This document shows, piece after piece, positions 45,602 through 56,377 of a DNA stretch of 64,000 nt. Both the position numbers and the translations under genes were made by a program. Source of the stretch: Zea mays (taxonomy: Eukaryota; Streptophyta; Magnoliopsida; Poales; Poaceae); the NCBI RefSeq assembly GCF_902167145.1, contig NC_050097.1, positions 114,299,982 to 114,363,981 on the forward strand, written 5' to 3'. Below the pieces are notes generated by a model. That model ran no database searches and was not told the DNA's origin. It worked only from the letters and a program-made list of their open reading frames with translations. Position 1 is the stretch's first letter; every line of letters starts with the position of its first letter.

Positions 45602-48508
45602 TTAACCATCGGCCTCGGCTTCGTCATCCTACATGAATTAAGTTGTTGTAAGTCAAAATCGAGCTTGAAGGAAGAGGTAAGCACAAGGTATGATTTCTTA
45701 CTGGTTCAAGATGACTCCGAGCTTCGTCTCCAGCCTTTTCTCGCCCGCCTTTTGTCCATATCATCTTTACAAATCTATTAGAAATGCTTCGGGCGAGATC
45801 AGGAATGTCATCTAGAATTGATGGTGATAAAGTGAAATTGGGCCTATTGACAATTTTTCCATGATCGCAGCCAGCTTTTAGGAAAGCTGCAGCAGTGCCT
45901 CGAGAAGCTACCCAGGCGCAGAAGTCACCGTGCCCGGCTATAACTTCGTCAAGCTCATCAATTTCACCCTCAATATGTTCGAAGGTCTTTGGTAAATCTT
46001 CAGCTGACGGGGTGAATTTCTCACTGCTAGCTCCAACTGAGTGGAAAATTTTTCTCAGTCGTTGAATACATTTGTTGCTAAATTCCAAACATTTGTCTTG
46101 AAGGCCCGCCAATAGTTTTTTCAAATCTGAATTTTGTTGGACTTCGGCTTCAAGTTTTGCATTAAGTTCTTGCTTTTCTTGTTCAAACTGTTCAGATTGG
46201 CAGAGAAGCTTCGTGTTCAGTTCTGTTATTTTAGCTTCGACTTCCGCCAATAAGCCTTCAGTTGCTTGAAGCTCGAAGTTCTTATTTTCAATAGTAGCTG
46301 ATTGCTCTTTTATTTTGCCTTCTAAATTTTCAATTATAACCTCGTGTTTCTTGTCTTCCAGATCTTGCTGCATTTTCAAAGCTTTGCTCAACAGCATACT
46401 CTGCACGAAAACAACCTTCGTCAGACATGTCTTCATTATTAAAAACAATAAAAGTCAAGGGAAAAGTAGTTCACCTTGAAATTGGAATAAAATAAACTAC
46501 CAACGATATGTTGTCGTCGGTAGCGGCTAATGTCCGTTTCTAGCTTCGGAAAGCCGATACTCTTTGACAGAGTACCGATAACCTTAGCTCCAGTTTGATC
46601 CCGGATACAGTCTAATCTTTCATCATCAATACCTCCGAAGAGGAGTGCTCCTGGTTTATATCCGCAAGATTTGGCATACTCTTTAAGCTCTTCTATTTCG
46701 GTTTTAGACAATTTTTCTCCAACTAAATTTTGAAACATGAAGGCCTCGTCCTCTGAAGCTTCGTCAGCAATTTCCTTTTCTTTCCCCGACACTGCGGCCA
46801 CGGCCTCTTCGGCGGCAGTAGTAGCTTCTTTTGTGGCCATGTCTAGCAGCATTTTGTCGATGTGTTCGATTGTGCTTTCCAAGTTCAAATCTTCAATTGA
46901 GGTAGCTTCGGCAACCGCGACCTCCGAAGGTGTGATTTCAATATTTGTTATTCCCTCAGCCGCTGGTATCTTCTGAGCTGAAGCTCTCGGTGGTGTCTTG
47001 TCAATGACCTCTGTCACAGCGATGATTCTTTGTCTCTTTGCTTTAGTCGTTTTCTTCGTTTTTTCGGGCTCCTTTTCCTTCTGAAAAAACTTTGTCAGTT
47101 GAGGCCCCAATGGACTTAGCTTCGCAGGCAGGGATTCAGTCATTACCTTCAAAATTTTCTCCACGTCAGTGGCAGAGTGTGATGCGGGAGTTTCTTCTTC
47201 GTCGGATACTTTTTGCTTCGGAGAAGACGCTTTCCTCTTCTTCAGAATTTTCTTCTTTGATGGTTCTTTCTCATCTTCATTTAAGGCTTCGGTTATCCTT
47301 TTCCTTTTCCGGCCTCCGACACCTTTATTCAGATTTTCGTAGTCAGGGTATTCAAAACCCAAGGCGTCCAGCACTCGATTCAGTCTTCACTTCGGACGGG
47401 TGCCGAAGGCCGCAGTCATCAACTGATCTTCTTTTTTGGAGTAATTGCCAAGTATTTCATTGCACATTATTTCAATTGTTTCCAACCACTCTTGGCAAGG
47501 TGTTTTAAAGTATTTCTTAAACTTGTAATAGTAAGGTAACCGCACAAGTTCCCCTTCTTTCTTCTCCCCCTCTAGCTTCGGCATTTCCCATTCTTTTAAA
47601 CTAGGAAAAACTCTGAAAGCCAAAAACTCCTGAACCAGGTCTCTTGTACTGATATGTTCTGCAATAATTCTGAATTCATCCAACGCTTGTTGGGTTGGAC
47701 CTTCTGGTGTCATGTTGCAACGAGGTCGGGTTTCTCCGAAGATTAGTTCAAGTGGACTTTGCACAAGCTTCTCCTTGTCGTCATCAACCTTGACATAGAA
47801 CCACTCCGACTTCCAGCATGCTGCCCATTTGCTTCGGTAGCTGATTACAAGAAACTTTGTGGTTTTCCGATAAGCAAAATTATAGCAACCAAAATTGTCA
47901 TGCAATCCATCTTTTCTAGCCTTCGTCTGATAGTGCAGCTCGTGAACTCGACAAAAGCTGTCTGCAAACGGCTCCACCGCTTGGCTTCGGAGGGCCCAGA
48001 TATAAACACTAAGCCTAACGATAGCGTTAGGAGTCAACTAATGAAAGTAGATACCAAACCTCTTCAGTACCTCTGCAATAATCCCATGTAGGGGAAATCT
48101 TAATCCAGCCTTTAGAAAGCTCTTGAAAATGACTATTTCATCCTTCTCCGGCTTTGGGGTAGTTTCTTCCCCCCCGAAGCGTAGTAGCTTCTTCTGACTT
48201 TCACTGAAATAACCCGACTTCACCATCTTGGAGAGATCAGCCTTTGAAACAGTAGACTTTCCGAAGTCCAAGTGGCTGGGTTTACTTGGCATGGCAATAC
48301 GATAATCATCTTCGGGATCAGTTTCCTCAATGTTTTCTTCTTCTGCTTCGGCAGTTGTTTGTTCTGCTTGTTCTGCATCAGCACTGGGGATTTTTTCCGA
48401 AGTTACCAGCCCGGATCGTTGCATCGCTTCGGAGATGGGAATAGTCTCCGAACCTTCAGCTTCGCCTCCCTCACGCTCAACCCTAGCGGTAGAACGCACT
48501 CTGGCCAT
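45602..48508 (-). pseudogene. Tat-1 antisense gene, three exons, two in-frame stops
   Basis: Start ATG at 48508. Exon 1 48508-46475 (678 codons), intron 46474-46401 (GT-AG), exon 2 46400-45702 (233 codons), intron to 45629, exon 3 45628-45602 ending DDEAEADG then TAA. All joins keep frame. Stops interrupt exon 1: TAG at 48040-48038 (codon 157) and TGA at 47389-47387 (codon 374). Exon 1 begins MARVRSTARV and contains a plant-transposon-like globular part (WAACWKSEWFYVKVDDDKE); a Lys/Glu-rich region follows; exon 2 is a long coiled coil. It is an equivalent of the antisense genes of Tat elements (such as the extra gene in Grande). Function unknown. Confidence 0.75.
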
Positions 48509-48958
48509 TTAATTCTGAATTTGTGGGATTTAAATACTTTTTCTTCCGAAGTTTTTTCTTCTGACGAAGCAGGCTTCAAGCTGGAGCTTCGTTTGATTCC
48601 GAGAGTCAAGCTTCGGCTATGGTTAAAAATTTTGGCAGCAAAACAGTGCAAATAGCAATGAATGCTGTGGTAACTTCACACCTACTCGTCTGTTTATATA
48701 GTACTGCACGTAAGAAGGCGAAGCGCCAGGATTTTTACACTAGGCGGACAGCCGCTTGCACTCGCTGCGCGGTGGACCGCAGAGACCAAACAGTAACTCT
48801 GCAAGGTGGGACCGCTATGCGCTGGGAAACTGAATCGTTTCTCGACAACGAGCTCAGGGAAGGTGTTTTTTGGACCTTCGGCTTCCTGAAGCTTAGGAGA
48901 CTTTTTTCACGGATCAAGCTCGTTACGAAAAACGATCTAGCACCGCGAAAGGGGCTAC
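48509..48958. other. Tat-1 antisense promoter region and polypurine tract
   Basis: Lies upstream of the antisense start codon. On the minus strand a TATA-like ctatataaac is present at about 48693-48702, which could drive the antisense gene. The plus-strand purine tract aaaggggctac (48948-48958) abuts the 3' LTR. Confidence 0.6.
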
Positions 48959-49572
48959 TGTTGGGACTATGCTTCGTCGCCGAAGGTCTTGTAGGAAGAA
49001 GCAGTTTTCGGCTGAAGCTGTTAGTATGAGATGACCGAAGGTTCCTCTTCATGAAGCTTCGGGATTTACAAACCGACATAAAAGTAGAATGACCTTTTAG
49101 TCCATAAATGTTTGAGTCACCGTTGTAATCCCTTATGAGGGATATAATTGTAATTCCTCACAGGCTACGCCCTGTGTCTATAAATAGGTGAACAGTACCT
49201 CTGTACTGTTCACGCAATCTTGTAATCACTGGCACATTACGCTGGAATTATTGCTTTCTGCTAAGACGAAGGTATAAATGTACCTAAATATTATGTTTCA
49301 ATATTTAGGTTCACATAATAAAATATATGTGAATATTGTTATCCATTTTCGGCATGTCTTTCTATAATGCCTTATATTTTACATTTTACTTCATATTGTT
49401 TTTCAAGTCTGATCACGAAGGTATGACCTTCGTGATATTTTGTTTATGGCCTTCGTCCGAAGCTCATTAAATCCTTGGGGAGATAATGCTTCCGCGGACG
49501 AGGGGCATTAATATTTAATATTTTATGTTGCCTTGTTCTTAATTCATAGCATTTGAGAACAAGTCCCCAACA
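48959..49572 (+). repeat. 3' LTR of Tat-1
   Basis: 614 bp, identical to 40099-40712 except for two substitutions. Followed by the TSD copy atatg. Confidence 0.92.
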
Positions 49573-49667
49573 ATATGTATATATGTGTTGATGTTCGTCA
49601 TCCAAGATCAAATACATCCTGCTATGTCATTACTTGCTAATGTGCATCTGATTTTGCTGTTGCCAGG

Positions 49668-49937
49668 ATGGAAATGTTTTTTGGCAGCTTTCTCAGTGAA
49701 TCAGTATCACTGCAGAACCTTTTTGGACACCCAGATGTCGAGAGATGCCCATTCCTGAGGAATATCAATGGAGCTACAACCTTTTCCCTCTCTTAAGGAG
49801 GCAAGGGTCCAATTTTTGAGGAAGGGTCAGGCTTTGAGTCAGCATTCAAGCTTTTCCATGGCCGAGATGGAATAGTTCCCCTTTCAGAAAGATCATATGT
49901 ATCTGATGAAAACCATAATGAGAGCATTGACGTCAAG
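49668..49937 (+). pseudogene. Captured fragment of a conserved plant protein of unknown function
   Basis: After an acceptor-like ttgccag, an ATG at 49668 opens a frame with FFGSFLSESVSLQNLFG, then RCPFLRNINGATTFS, a TAA at 49794-49796, and after it GPIFEEGSGFESAFKLFHG followed by GIVPLSERSY. The evenly coding style across the stop, and the resemblance to a small plant-specific protein I know only as uncharacterised, point to a captured host exon. It lies in CACTA-1 just right of the Tat-1 insertion and may belong to the same capture series as L11. Confidence 0.6.
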
Positions 49938-50664
49938 TTATATACTTAGTTAGGCTCAATTTAGAGTACACTTATGTAGAGTACACTTATTTATATTGAA
50001 CCGTCGGAGTTTCTACATATGTATCAAGTTATATACTTAGTTAGGCTCAATGTTAGCATAAACAGTTGATGAGCAACTTTAAATTTAGAGTACACTTATG
50101 TATGAGTTATTTGACAATGCTTATTTATGAGACATTGAATGTTATTTATCTATATTATATTAATTATAGTGTTATTAAATATATGTGTATGTATTTTTCT
50201 CTTTTAAATTATTATAATGTGGTAATTTAAGAATATACTGCCAAGTAAGTCGTTTCAAATCAAAACGTTTAATATCAGTCTCCTAAATAAGACGGTTTTT
50301 AAAACGTCCAATATCAGTCTCCTAAATAAGATGGTTTTTCTGTTGCGAGTGTCTATTATTATAGGCTATTCTAGTCAGTTTGAAAAATACTTTGTGACTT
50401 ATAATGTTCGTATTTTCGACAGTTCTTTCGAAGAAGTGTCTTAAACAAAACCTAATGTAAGACGGTTTATTGGACAAAATGACGTAACAAATTCCTTTTT
50501 TAGACGATTATAAATTTAAAAATGTCTTATTTAATATCTTTTAAGACGGTTTATAACCATCTTAAAAACGGAACATCTTTTGCGACTCCATCAAATTTGG
50601 ACACATCATAAACGTCTTAATAACTAAAAATTAACCGTCTCATATAACACGATTTGTAGTAGTG
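49938..50664 (+). repeat. CACTA-1 right subterminal and terminal region
   Basis: AT-rich, with repeated AAGACGGTTTT-type motifs (about 50250-50640) and ending TAGTAGTG. The reverse complement matches 51000-51430 of CACTA-2. A local duplication around 49945-50040 repeats 'caagttatatacttagtt'. No gene is seen. Confidence 0.8.
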
Positions 50665-50667
50665 CTC

Positions 50668-50927
50668 ACTCGGTCTAAGTGACTGTTTGAGAGAGGGAAA
50701 GGGTTGAAAGAGACCCGATCTTTGTGACCACCTCAACGGGGACTAGGTTCTTTAGAACCGAACTCGGTAAAACAAATCACTGTGTTCATCCGCTTGATTC
50801 ACTCTTGATTTGTTTCCCCCTCTCTCCCGGACTTGGTTTAAGTTCTAACGCTAACGCCGGCTTGTAGTTGTCTTTTAAGTTGTAAATTTCAGATTACGCC
50901 TATTCACCCATCTCTAGGCTACTTTCA
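50668..50927 (+). repeat. 3' LTR of Copia-2, right part
   Basis: Continues the LTR broken at 11297. The phrase 'ggtctaagtga' appears on both sides of the break region. It ends in the Copia-type terminus (tattcaccca, then CTACTTTCA at 50927). The duplicated ctc (50665-50667) sits between the CACTA end and this segment. Confidence 0.85.
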
Positions 50928-50999
50928 AAGGCGAACCTTGTTTTTATCATCAATATATCTAAGCCTCTTCATAACATCAAAATCTTCAGGTTTCACAAT
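50928..50999 (-). pseudogene. Grande-like antisense gene fragment between Copia-2 and CACTA-2
   Basis: A 72-bp island. On the minus strand it continues, after removing CACTA-2, from 55864 and stays open across the join (IVKPEDFDVMKRL). It therefore belongs to the older Grande-like element that both transposons entered. Confidence 0.6.
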
Positions 51000-51892
51000 C
51001 ACTACTACAGATCCTATTATATGAGACGGTTAATTTTCACTTATTAAGACGTTTCTCAAGTGTCCAAATTTGATGGAGTCGCAAAAGATGTCCCACATTT
51101 AAGATGGTTGCAAACCGTCTTAAAAAGATATTACATAAGACGTTGTTAGTTTATAACCGTCCAAAAAAGATATTTGTTTAAGTCATTTTATCCAATAACC
51201 TCTCTTAAATTATGTTTATTTAAGACACTTTTTCAAAACAACCATCGAGTATATGAACATTTTAAGTCACAAGTTATTTAGTAAACTGTCTAAAATGTTC
51301 TATATTAATAAGTGCTTGCAATATAAAAACTGTCTTATTTAGGTGACTGATATTGGACATTTTGGAAATCGTCTTATTTAGAAGACCGATATTGAACATT
51401 TTTAGAACCGTCTTAATAAGATTTAAACAAATTGACTTAAATAACAATATATTCTTCAATTTATATTCATTTGAGATACCACATTATAATAATTTGAAAG
51501 AGAAATACACACATATATTTAATAATAATATAATTAATATAATATAGATGAGTACCAATCAATATTTCATACATAAGTGTACTCTAAATCCAAACCAAAA
51601 CACTGAGATAATCTTGTAATTAGCCAAACAATCTGTTCAAGTGTGGAATACAGTGTACAACATTGTGATTTGCATCATGTCGAAACCAGATTGTCCAAGG
51701 GATACATCGGTTGCCGTTGCCGCACCCCTCCTGCCGATGTTCCATGACTCCATTCTTGCTGGCCACTTTGTCCCAAGCATTTCACCAAACAGTTAGGCCT
51801 CGTTTGGGAGTTAGGTAATAGTGTACCCTGGTCAGACACCACAGGTGGGGCATTATGGTGAAACATTAAGAAAAGCTGAGGCCAAACACTCA

Positions 51893-52357
51893 TAGGAACT
51901 CCATAATGTTCAGCAAGGCCACGCCCAGACTTGCCAAGCACCCCAAAAGAATGATTCTCCTCCAGAATAACACGAAATCGATATTTCTCCTTCAACCTGA
52001 CAATCTCATCCAAGGGGGCAATTTGGCCAGAATTCTGTGTTCACAAACCATGACGACTGTAAGAGAGGTTTCATGAATAGCCTAGGTTGCACAGGTTAAA
52101 TGGACATTTTATTTTCCAAACTTTCATAAGGACATATAAAAAAGATAGCACAAATCAACACAAAACAATCAAAAGCACTGCACCTGGTAAATGGATTCTA
52201 CAACAATGTAGCGTCTAATCTTTTCAGCACGTTTATTTCCACGAGTAAGTTTTCCAAAGTGCTTGCAAGTGAAGCCATATCATTGTGCTTGAAGTACACC
52301 ACAGTGCTTCTTGATAGATGGAGACCATTTTGCACTGCCCAGTGAACACCCTCATCA
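51893..52357 (-). pseudogene. LCB1: Captured fragment of serine palmitoyltransferase subunit LCB1 gene
   Basis: Two adjoining exons with the intron retained. Exon 52357-52184 follows an acceptor ttgcag and reads [19 protein letters not shown], then [18 protein letters not shown]. Exon 52034-about 51893 follows an acceptor cacag and reads [20 protein letters not shown] and [19 protein letters not shown]. This is the mid part of plant LCB1, the PLP-fold partner that with LCB2 condenses serine and palmitoyl-CoA in the ER to begin sphingolipid synthesis. The fragment lacks both ends of the gene. It lies downstream of, and on the same strand as, the RPC5 fragment. Confidence 0.88.
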
Positions 52358-52499
52358 CTGCAATCACATCAAATATTGGCACAAATTTAGCAAGGGAACA
52401 GTCAAGAGAAGAAAAATAATAGAAAAAAACTACCCATGTACAATTAACTGACAGAGGAATAATAACTCATCAATAGACACAAGAAAGAGATGAAGCTTG

Positions 52500-53165
52500 T
52501 ACATGGGTTGTTATTCCCCCATTCATTTCCCGGGGTTGTGAAGCCTGCCTAGTATGTGCTCGGCCAGAAATAACATGTGACATTGATGGTCACATTTGCA
52601 CCACTGCATCAATAAGATTCAAATGGACCAAGTTGCCTTTAAGAACTCCAACTGCGTAATTAGTAACATCAACTGCCTTGGATGATGATAGTGTCTGTTT
52701 TGTCAGCCTCAAAGGTGCCTCTTGGTCATAATTTTCACTCTGTGTATTGATACTCAAATCAACTTCAACTTCTGAACTCAATGGCTTCACACGAACCTCT
52801 TCACATATCTCATTTAACTCATATGGGCACCAACATGGCCTCAGGGAGTACTGCATAATGTACAGCTGGGTGTCGTCTTCGAACGGCTTGGGGTTGAAGT
52901 ACACATCGATCTCGCGCAACACGAAGTCCTCCTCCACCGCCCCTCCCGTGTCCAGGAGCGTCACCGCCCCGTCGACCTCCATCGTGTCCTCCGGTGGCGG
53001 CGCAGGGTTGGCATCGGGCTCCGACACCGGAACTGCCTCTGGTTCTGGCTCCGGCTTGGGTACGACCACTGGTACAGGTCTAGGAGGCTCAGCCTTCGGC
53101 CTGGACTTCCCCATGGCCTTGGGACGGAAGCGGGTGGAAGGCGCGCCGTACAAGGGGCAGGGCAC
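52500..53165 (-). pseudogene. RPC5: Captured fragment of RNA polymerase III subunit RPC5 (Sin-like) gene
   Basis: An N-terminal exon, read from 53165 down: a Pro/Lys-rich start (STRFRPKAMGKSRPKAEPP), then EIDVYFNPKPFEDDTQLYIM, then LRPCWCPYELNEICEEVRVK, SEVEVDLSINTQSENYDQEA and GNLVHLNLIDAVVQM. These are hallmark blocks of plant RPC5/Sin-like, a subunit of RNA polymerase III in the nucleus. A TGA at 52592-52590 interrupts it, after which the frame goes on with PSMSHVISGRAHTRQASQP. The C-terminal part is missing. A Harbinger-like element (53169) sits just upstream of the coding part. Confidence 0.88.
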
Positions 53166-53168
53166 TAA

Positions 53169-53924
53169 GGGCTAGTTTGGAAGCTAAAGGGTAATTAACC
53201 CAGTGAAAAATACCAAAGGGGAAGATTTCCTTGTCACTTTACTTCCCTATCAGAAAATACCTCATCTTGATAATTACCCGGTGGCTGTTTGGTCATCCCA
53301 CGGTTCATGAGAGAATTACCGAGTGGTTGTTTGCAAGAGAACCGTACAGGTCCACTACCAGCACACACACAAAAAAAAACCACAGCGGCTATCTGCTCCA
53401 CCGTCACTGGAAAGTGGAGAGATCTATGGAGAGATGACGACGGTGACCTGTGGGTGCGGACTGCGGGAGCTGGAGAAGCGAGCAGTGACGGCGAAAACTG
53501 GGATAGGAAGAGTCGTGGAGAAGGATCGGATTGACCAGGCTCTTGAGTGGATCAAAGTCCGATTCTCTCTCCTGAGTGGGTGATACGAGCGGAGGTCAGC
53601 CACTCAGCCCTCACCTGAGGAGCTGGAGTTGCTAGCGTGTGGACCCGAGGTGACACCGATGTCGGAGGTGACACTGTGATGACAGAGGCGACGGTGTGCT
53701 CGGATAACTCCACGTGACGAGAGAAGTTGAACCGGGGATAGCCACCCGACGTCCGGTGACCGGGGATGTTTCCACGCGGGATTTGGGCCGAGACCGGGCC
53801 AATAACTCTGCGAGTCTGCCTTCCAAACATGCTAGTGTCGTACCCATGAAAAAATCCCGCGTGGGCCACCGGCACAGGGAAAAACGCGAATTCCACGCGA
53901 GGAAGCAGGCTGCCAAACTGGCCC
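53169..53924. mobile_element. Harbinger-like or composite MITE element
   Basis: Termini gggctagtttggaagc (53169) and gctgccaaactggccc (53924 end) are imperfect inverted repeats (14 of 16), flanked by TAA on each side (53166-53168 and 53925-53927). This fits a PIF/Harbinger target. No transposase is seen in 756 bp. Two adjacent MITEs with similar ends would look the same. Confidence 0.5.
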
Positions 53925-53927
53925 TAA

Positions 53928-55187
53928 GGGAGAGCGAGTACCAGGGAGGCCAAGCGGCACGCGCGCATCCATAGAAGGAGATCCGAGCAGAGGGGCCAGG
54001 GGCGAGCAGCAAGGCGACGGCGCGGCAGCTTGCAGGGGATCCGGCGCCATGGAGGGGCAAGCACCAGGGAATCGCAAGAGAGAGAGATGGGCGCGCTGAC
54101 GAGGAAGCTCCATGGCGAGGTCCGAGCAGAGGAAAGGGCGGCTCGACGGCGAGCTGCCGGAAGGCGAGCTGAGGGAGGAAGATGGGCGCGCGCAGGGAGC
54201 TTCGATGGCGGCGACTTGGGCGAGCGCCAGGGAGAAACACCGGGCGCTGGAGCTGGAGGAGCAAGGGAGGGAGCACGCAGGGAGGAACGCCGGCGAGGGG
54301 GTGGCGGTCCGGTGAGCACACAACAAATCCTCCTCCGACCAGAGCACGGTGGGCGCGAGGGAGTTCAGCTCCAGGGAGGAGGGTGGCAAAGGAAGAGGAA
54401 CATGGAAGAAGCAGCGCGCGCAGAGATAAGGATCAGGAGCGCGACGGCTGGAGAAAAATTAGAGGTAGGGGGCGGCGGTAGATAGGGATGGAGAAGAAGA
54501 TTCCGCAGATATTTGTGAATTCAGATTTTAGCGATATATAAAATGGGTCCACGGTACCTGTGACACGGTTTGATTTGATTTAAACCTGATAAATCTTTAA
54601 AGGTTCAGATTTGAACGTTATCGTGATAATTCTGATCGTATTAAATTAATCTGAAACCAAACAAAAATCCGCTCACTATCCGGGCAGTTGGATCAGGGTG
54701 TAAAACAATTAAACCAAACCAAAGAACATCGGCTTTGGATATGGAGATGGGGGTTGATTTAGTTGAAATCAGACGAAAATGTATCTGTCCTCCGAACACC
54801 ATCGATTTCTTTGCTGAGGACAGCGCACTCGGTCGGGTTTATTTCGGACCAAAAATCGTTGTTGTTGAGTTCTAATTATTTTGTTTGAGATGAAATCGGA
54901 GAACTGGGCTGAATTTCCAAATTCATATTTGCGCGAGCGATGAATTTTAAATAATCATCGGACGCACCGATTTTTGGAACAACTATGTTTCGAACATCAT
55001 GAAAATTTAGGAAGAGCCCGGATAAATAAAAATAAAAATGATGTCGAACTCGCGACAGACGAAACAAATGCGATATTAAAATCGCGATAGGCGAAGATTA
55101 AAATTTAGCATCTGTTTTATCCACTAATATTACGTGCTTAAATTCATACTCGTTGTCGAGCAGACGGTAAACACCTGGGGTGTTACA
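53928..55187 (-). repeat. Probable truncated Gypsy LTR in CACTA-2
   Basis: The minus strand begins TGTAACACCCCAGG at 55187, the start seen in several maize Gypsy LTRs. It is AT-rich at first and turns very GC-rich at 54500-53930, like an LTR R/U5 leader. No second terminus or TSD could be found, and the left limit is taken at the Harbinger-like TSD. The ORFs here are by-products of GC-rich sequence. Confidence 0.4.
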
Positions 55188-55430
55188 GACGGAGGCGCGA
55201 TCGACCTATGGTGAGTTTGGAAACCAAATCCCCTTGGTATCCAGCGAGGGGCGAGGCTGAGGGGCACCCATGCCCAGCGAGGACAACATGTTGATTTCTC
55301 AAAGAACAAAGGGCCTTTTGTAAGATCATGGACGCTAACACATGTCCAGCTATGGAGGTAGGGGTGGAAACGAGCCGAGCCCATAGGGATTGCAGTTTTA
55401 AGAAAGTATACTAGCCGAATTCATTATTTA
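55188..55430. other. Unassigned part of CACTA-2
   Basis: Between the LTR-like start and the right subterminal repeats. It could be captured host DNA; nothing is recognised. Confidence 0.3.
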
Positions 55431-55863
55431 CTACATTTTTTCATAGTACGTTTTACAAAAAATATCATATAAAGACGGTTTATATTTAGAAGTATCTAGT
55501 ATACCCACTAACATCTAAGACATTTCTTATAGTCTAGACGACTCTAATAATATCATTATTTGAGATGGTTTCATATACAGAAGTGTCTAATATACTAACC
55601 AGAATCTAAGACAATTCTTGCATTCTTAATGACTCAAAAGGTATATATAATATTTAAGACGTTTTTCAATAACAATTTGTCTTAAATCAATATAAGACAT
55701 TTCTTACGATGTAACTGTCTCAAAATACTTCTTTATTAAAGACATATCTCAAACAGACCGTCTTATATTACTTATCACCATATGATAAACGACGCTTCTA
55801 TAAAATGCACTGATATCCATCTTAAAATGTGCGCCTTAAATAAGCATATCTCTAGTAGTGAAT

Positions 55864-56377
55864 TGATGCCTTTGTACTCTTCTTTTTCAGCGCCAAAAGC
55901 TTTTCCTGTTGCATCTTTGGGACTTTCCCCTAGTTTTGGCTCCGTTGATGCCTTCATCACCTTAGAAATAGGAGCAGTATGAGAGGCAACTTTCTTTCTC
56001 TCTCTCTCTCTCGGCCTTCAGTTGAGGTTGGGATAACAACCTTGCCGCGCGAGCGAATTCTGGCCATTCACAAATCACGAAGCTCATGGGAGAATGATCG
56101 CTAGAAAAAAGCTTTGGAGGCGGTGAAGCGGGCGTTAGAAGGTTGGTGCAAAGCAGTAAATGCTGAGTGAACCGCACTGGGCGGGCTGACTTATATACAC
56201 GAGTCAGCGTAGAAGTCGAGGAATCGTGGTGCTCTTCCCCACTGTCTTGTGGAACGAAAAGCATAACACCCCGTTTCGAAGTTTTCCGGTGTTCGTCCTT
56301 TTCAATAACGAGTTCAGGAAGGGTAGATGTTTTTCTGAGCTCGTTATAAAAAATGAACTGATTCCACGAGGGGCTAC
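55864..56377 (-). pseudogene. Start of the antisense gene of a Grande-like Tat element, with its upstream region
   Basis: The minus strand starts MARIRSRGKVVIP at 56067, very like MARVRST at the start of the Tat-1 antisense gene (48508). A CT microsatellite (about 55990-56014) shifts the frame. After removal of CACTA-2 the gene runs on at 50999-50928. The part 56068-56377 would be its promoter; the minus strand has a TATA-like gtatataag near 56190. The layout antisense gene / purine tract / 3' LTR is the same as in Tat-1. Confidence 0.7.

Larger units (their letters stand above)
40099..49572 (+). mobile_element. Young Tat-lineage Gypsy element lacking gag (Tat-1)
   Basis: The perfect TSD atatg (40094-40098 and 49573-49577) flanks LTRs of 614 bp each (40099-40712 and 48959-49572), which differ at two positions by direct comparison (the T/C sites near 40174 and 40555). 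The primer site TTGGCGCCCACC follows the 5' LTR and a purine tract (gaaaggggctac) precedes the 3' LTR. Pol covers 40757-44708, and a three-exon antisense gene occupies 45602-48508. No gag domain exists: only 44 bases separate the LTR from the Pol-containing ORF. It is inserted in CACTA-1. Confidence 0.9.
51000..55860 (+). mobile_element. CACTA transposon CACTA-2, non-autonomous, with captured RPC5 and LCB1 fragments
   Basis: Left end CACTACTACAGATCC (51000), right end ...CTCTAGTAGTG (55860), flanked by the duplicated aat (50997-50999 and 55861-55863). 4861 bp. Both ends carry AAGACGGTTT-type subterminal repeats (51020-51430 and 55440-55850). The interior has host gene fragments on the minus strand, a Harbinger-like insertion and an LTR fragment, but no transposase. 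Its ends match those of CACTA-1 in inverted order, so both belong to one family. Confidence 0.88.

Noticed and set aside
54030..54485. Overlapping GC-rich ORFs in three frames
   Set aside because: No domain, all frames open through base composition; probably LTR leader sequence.
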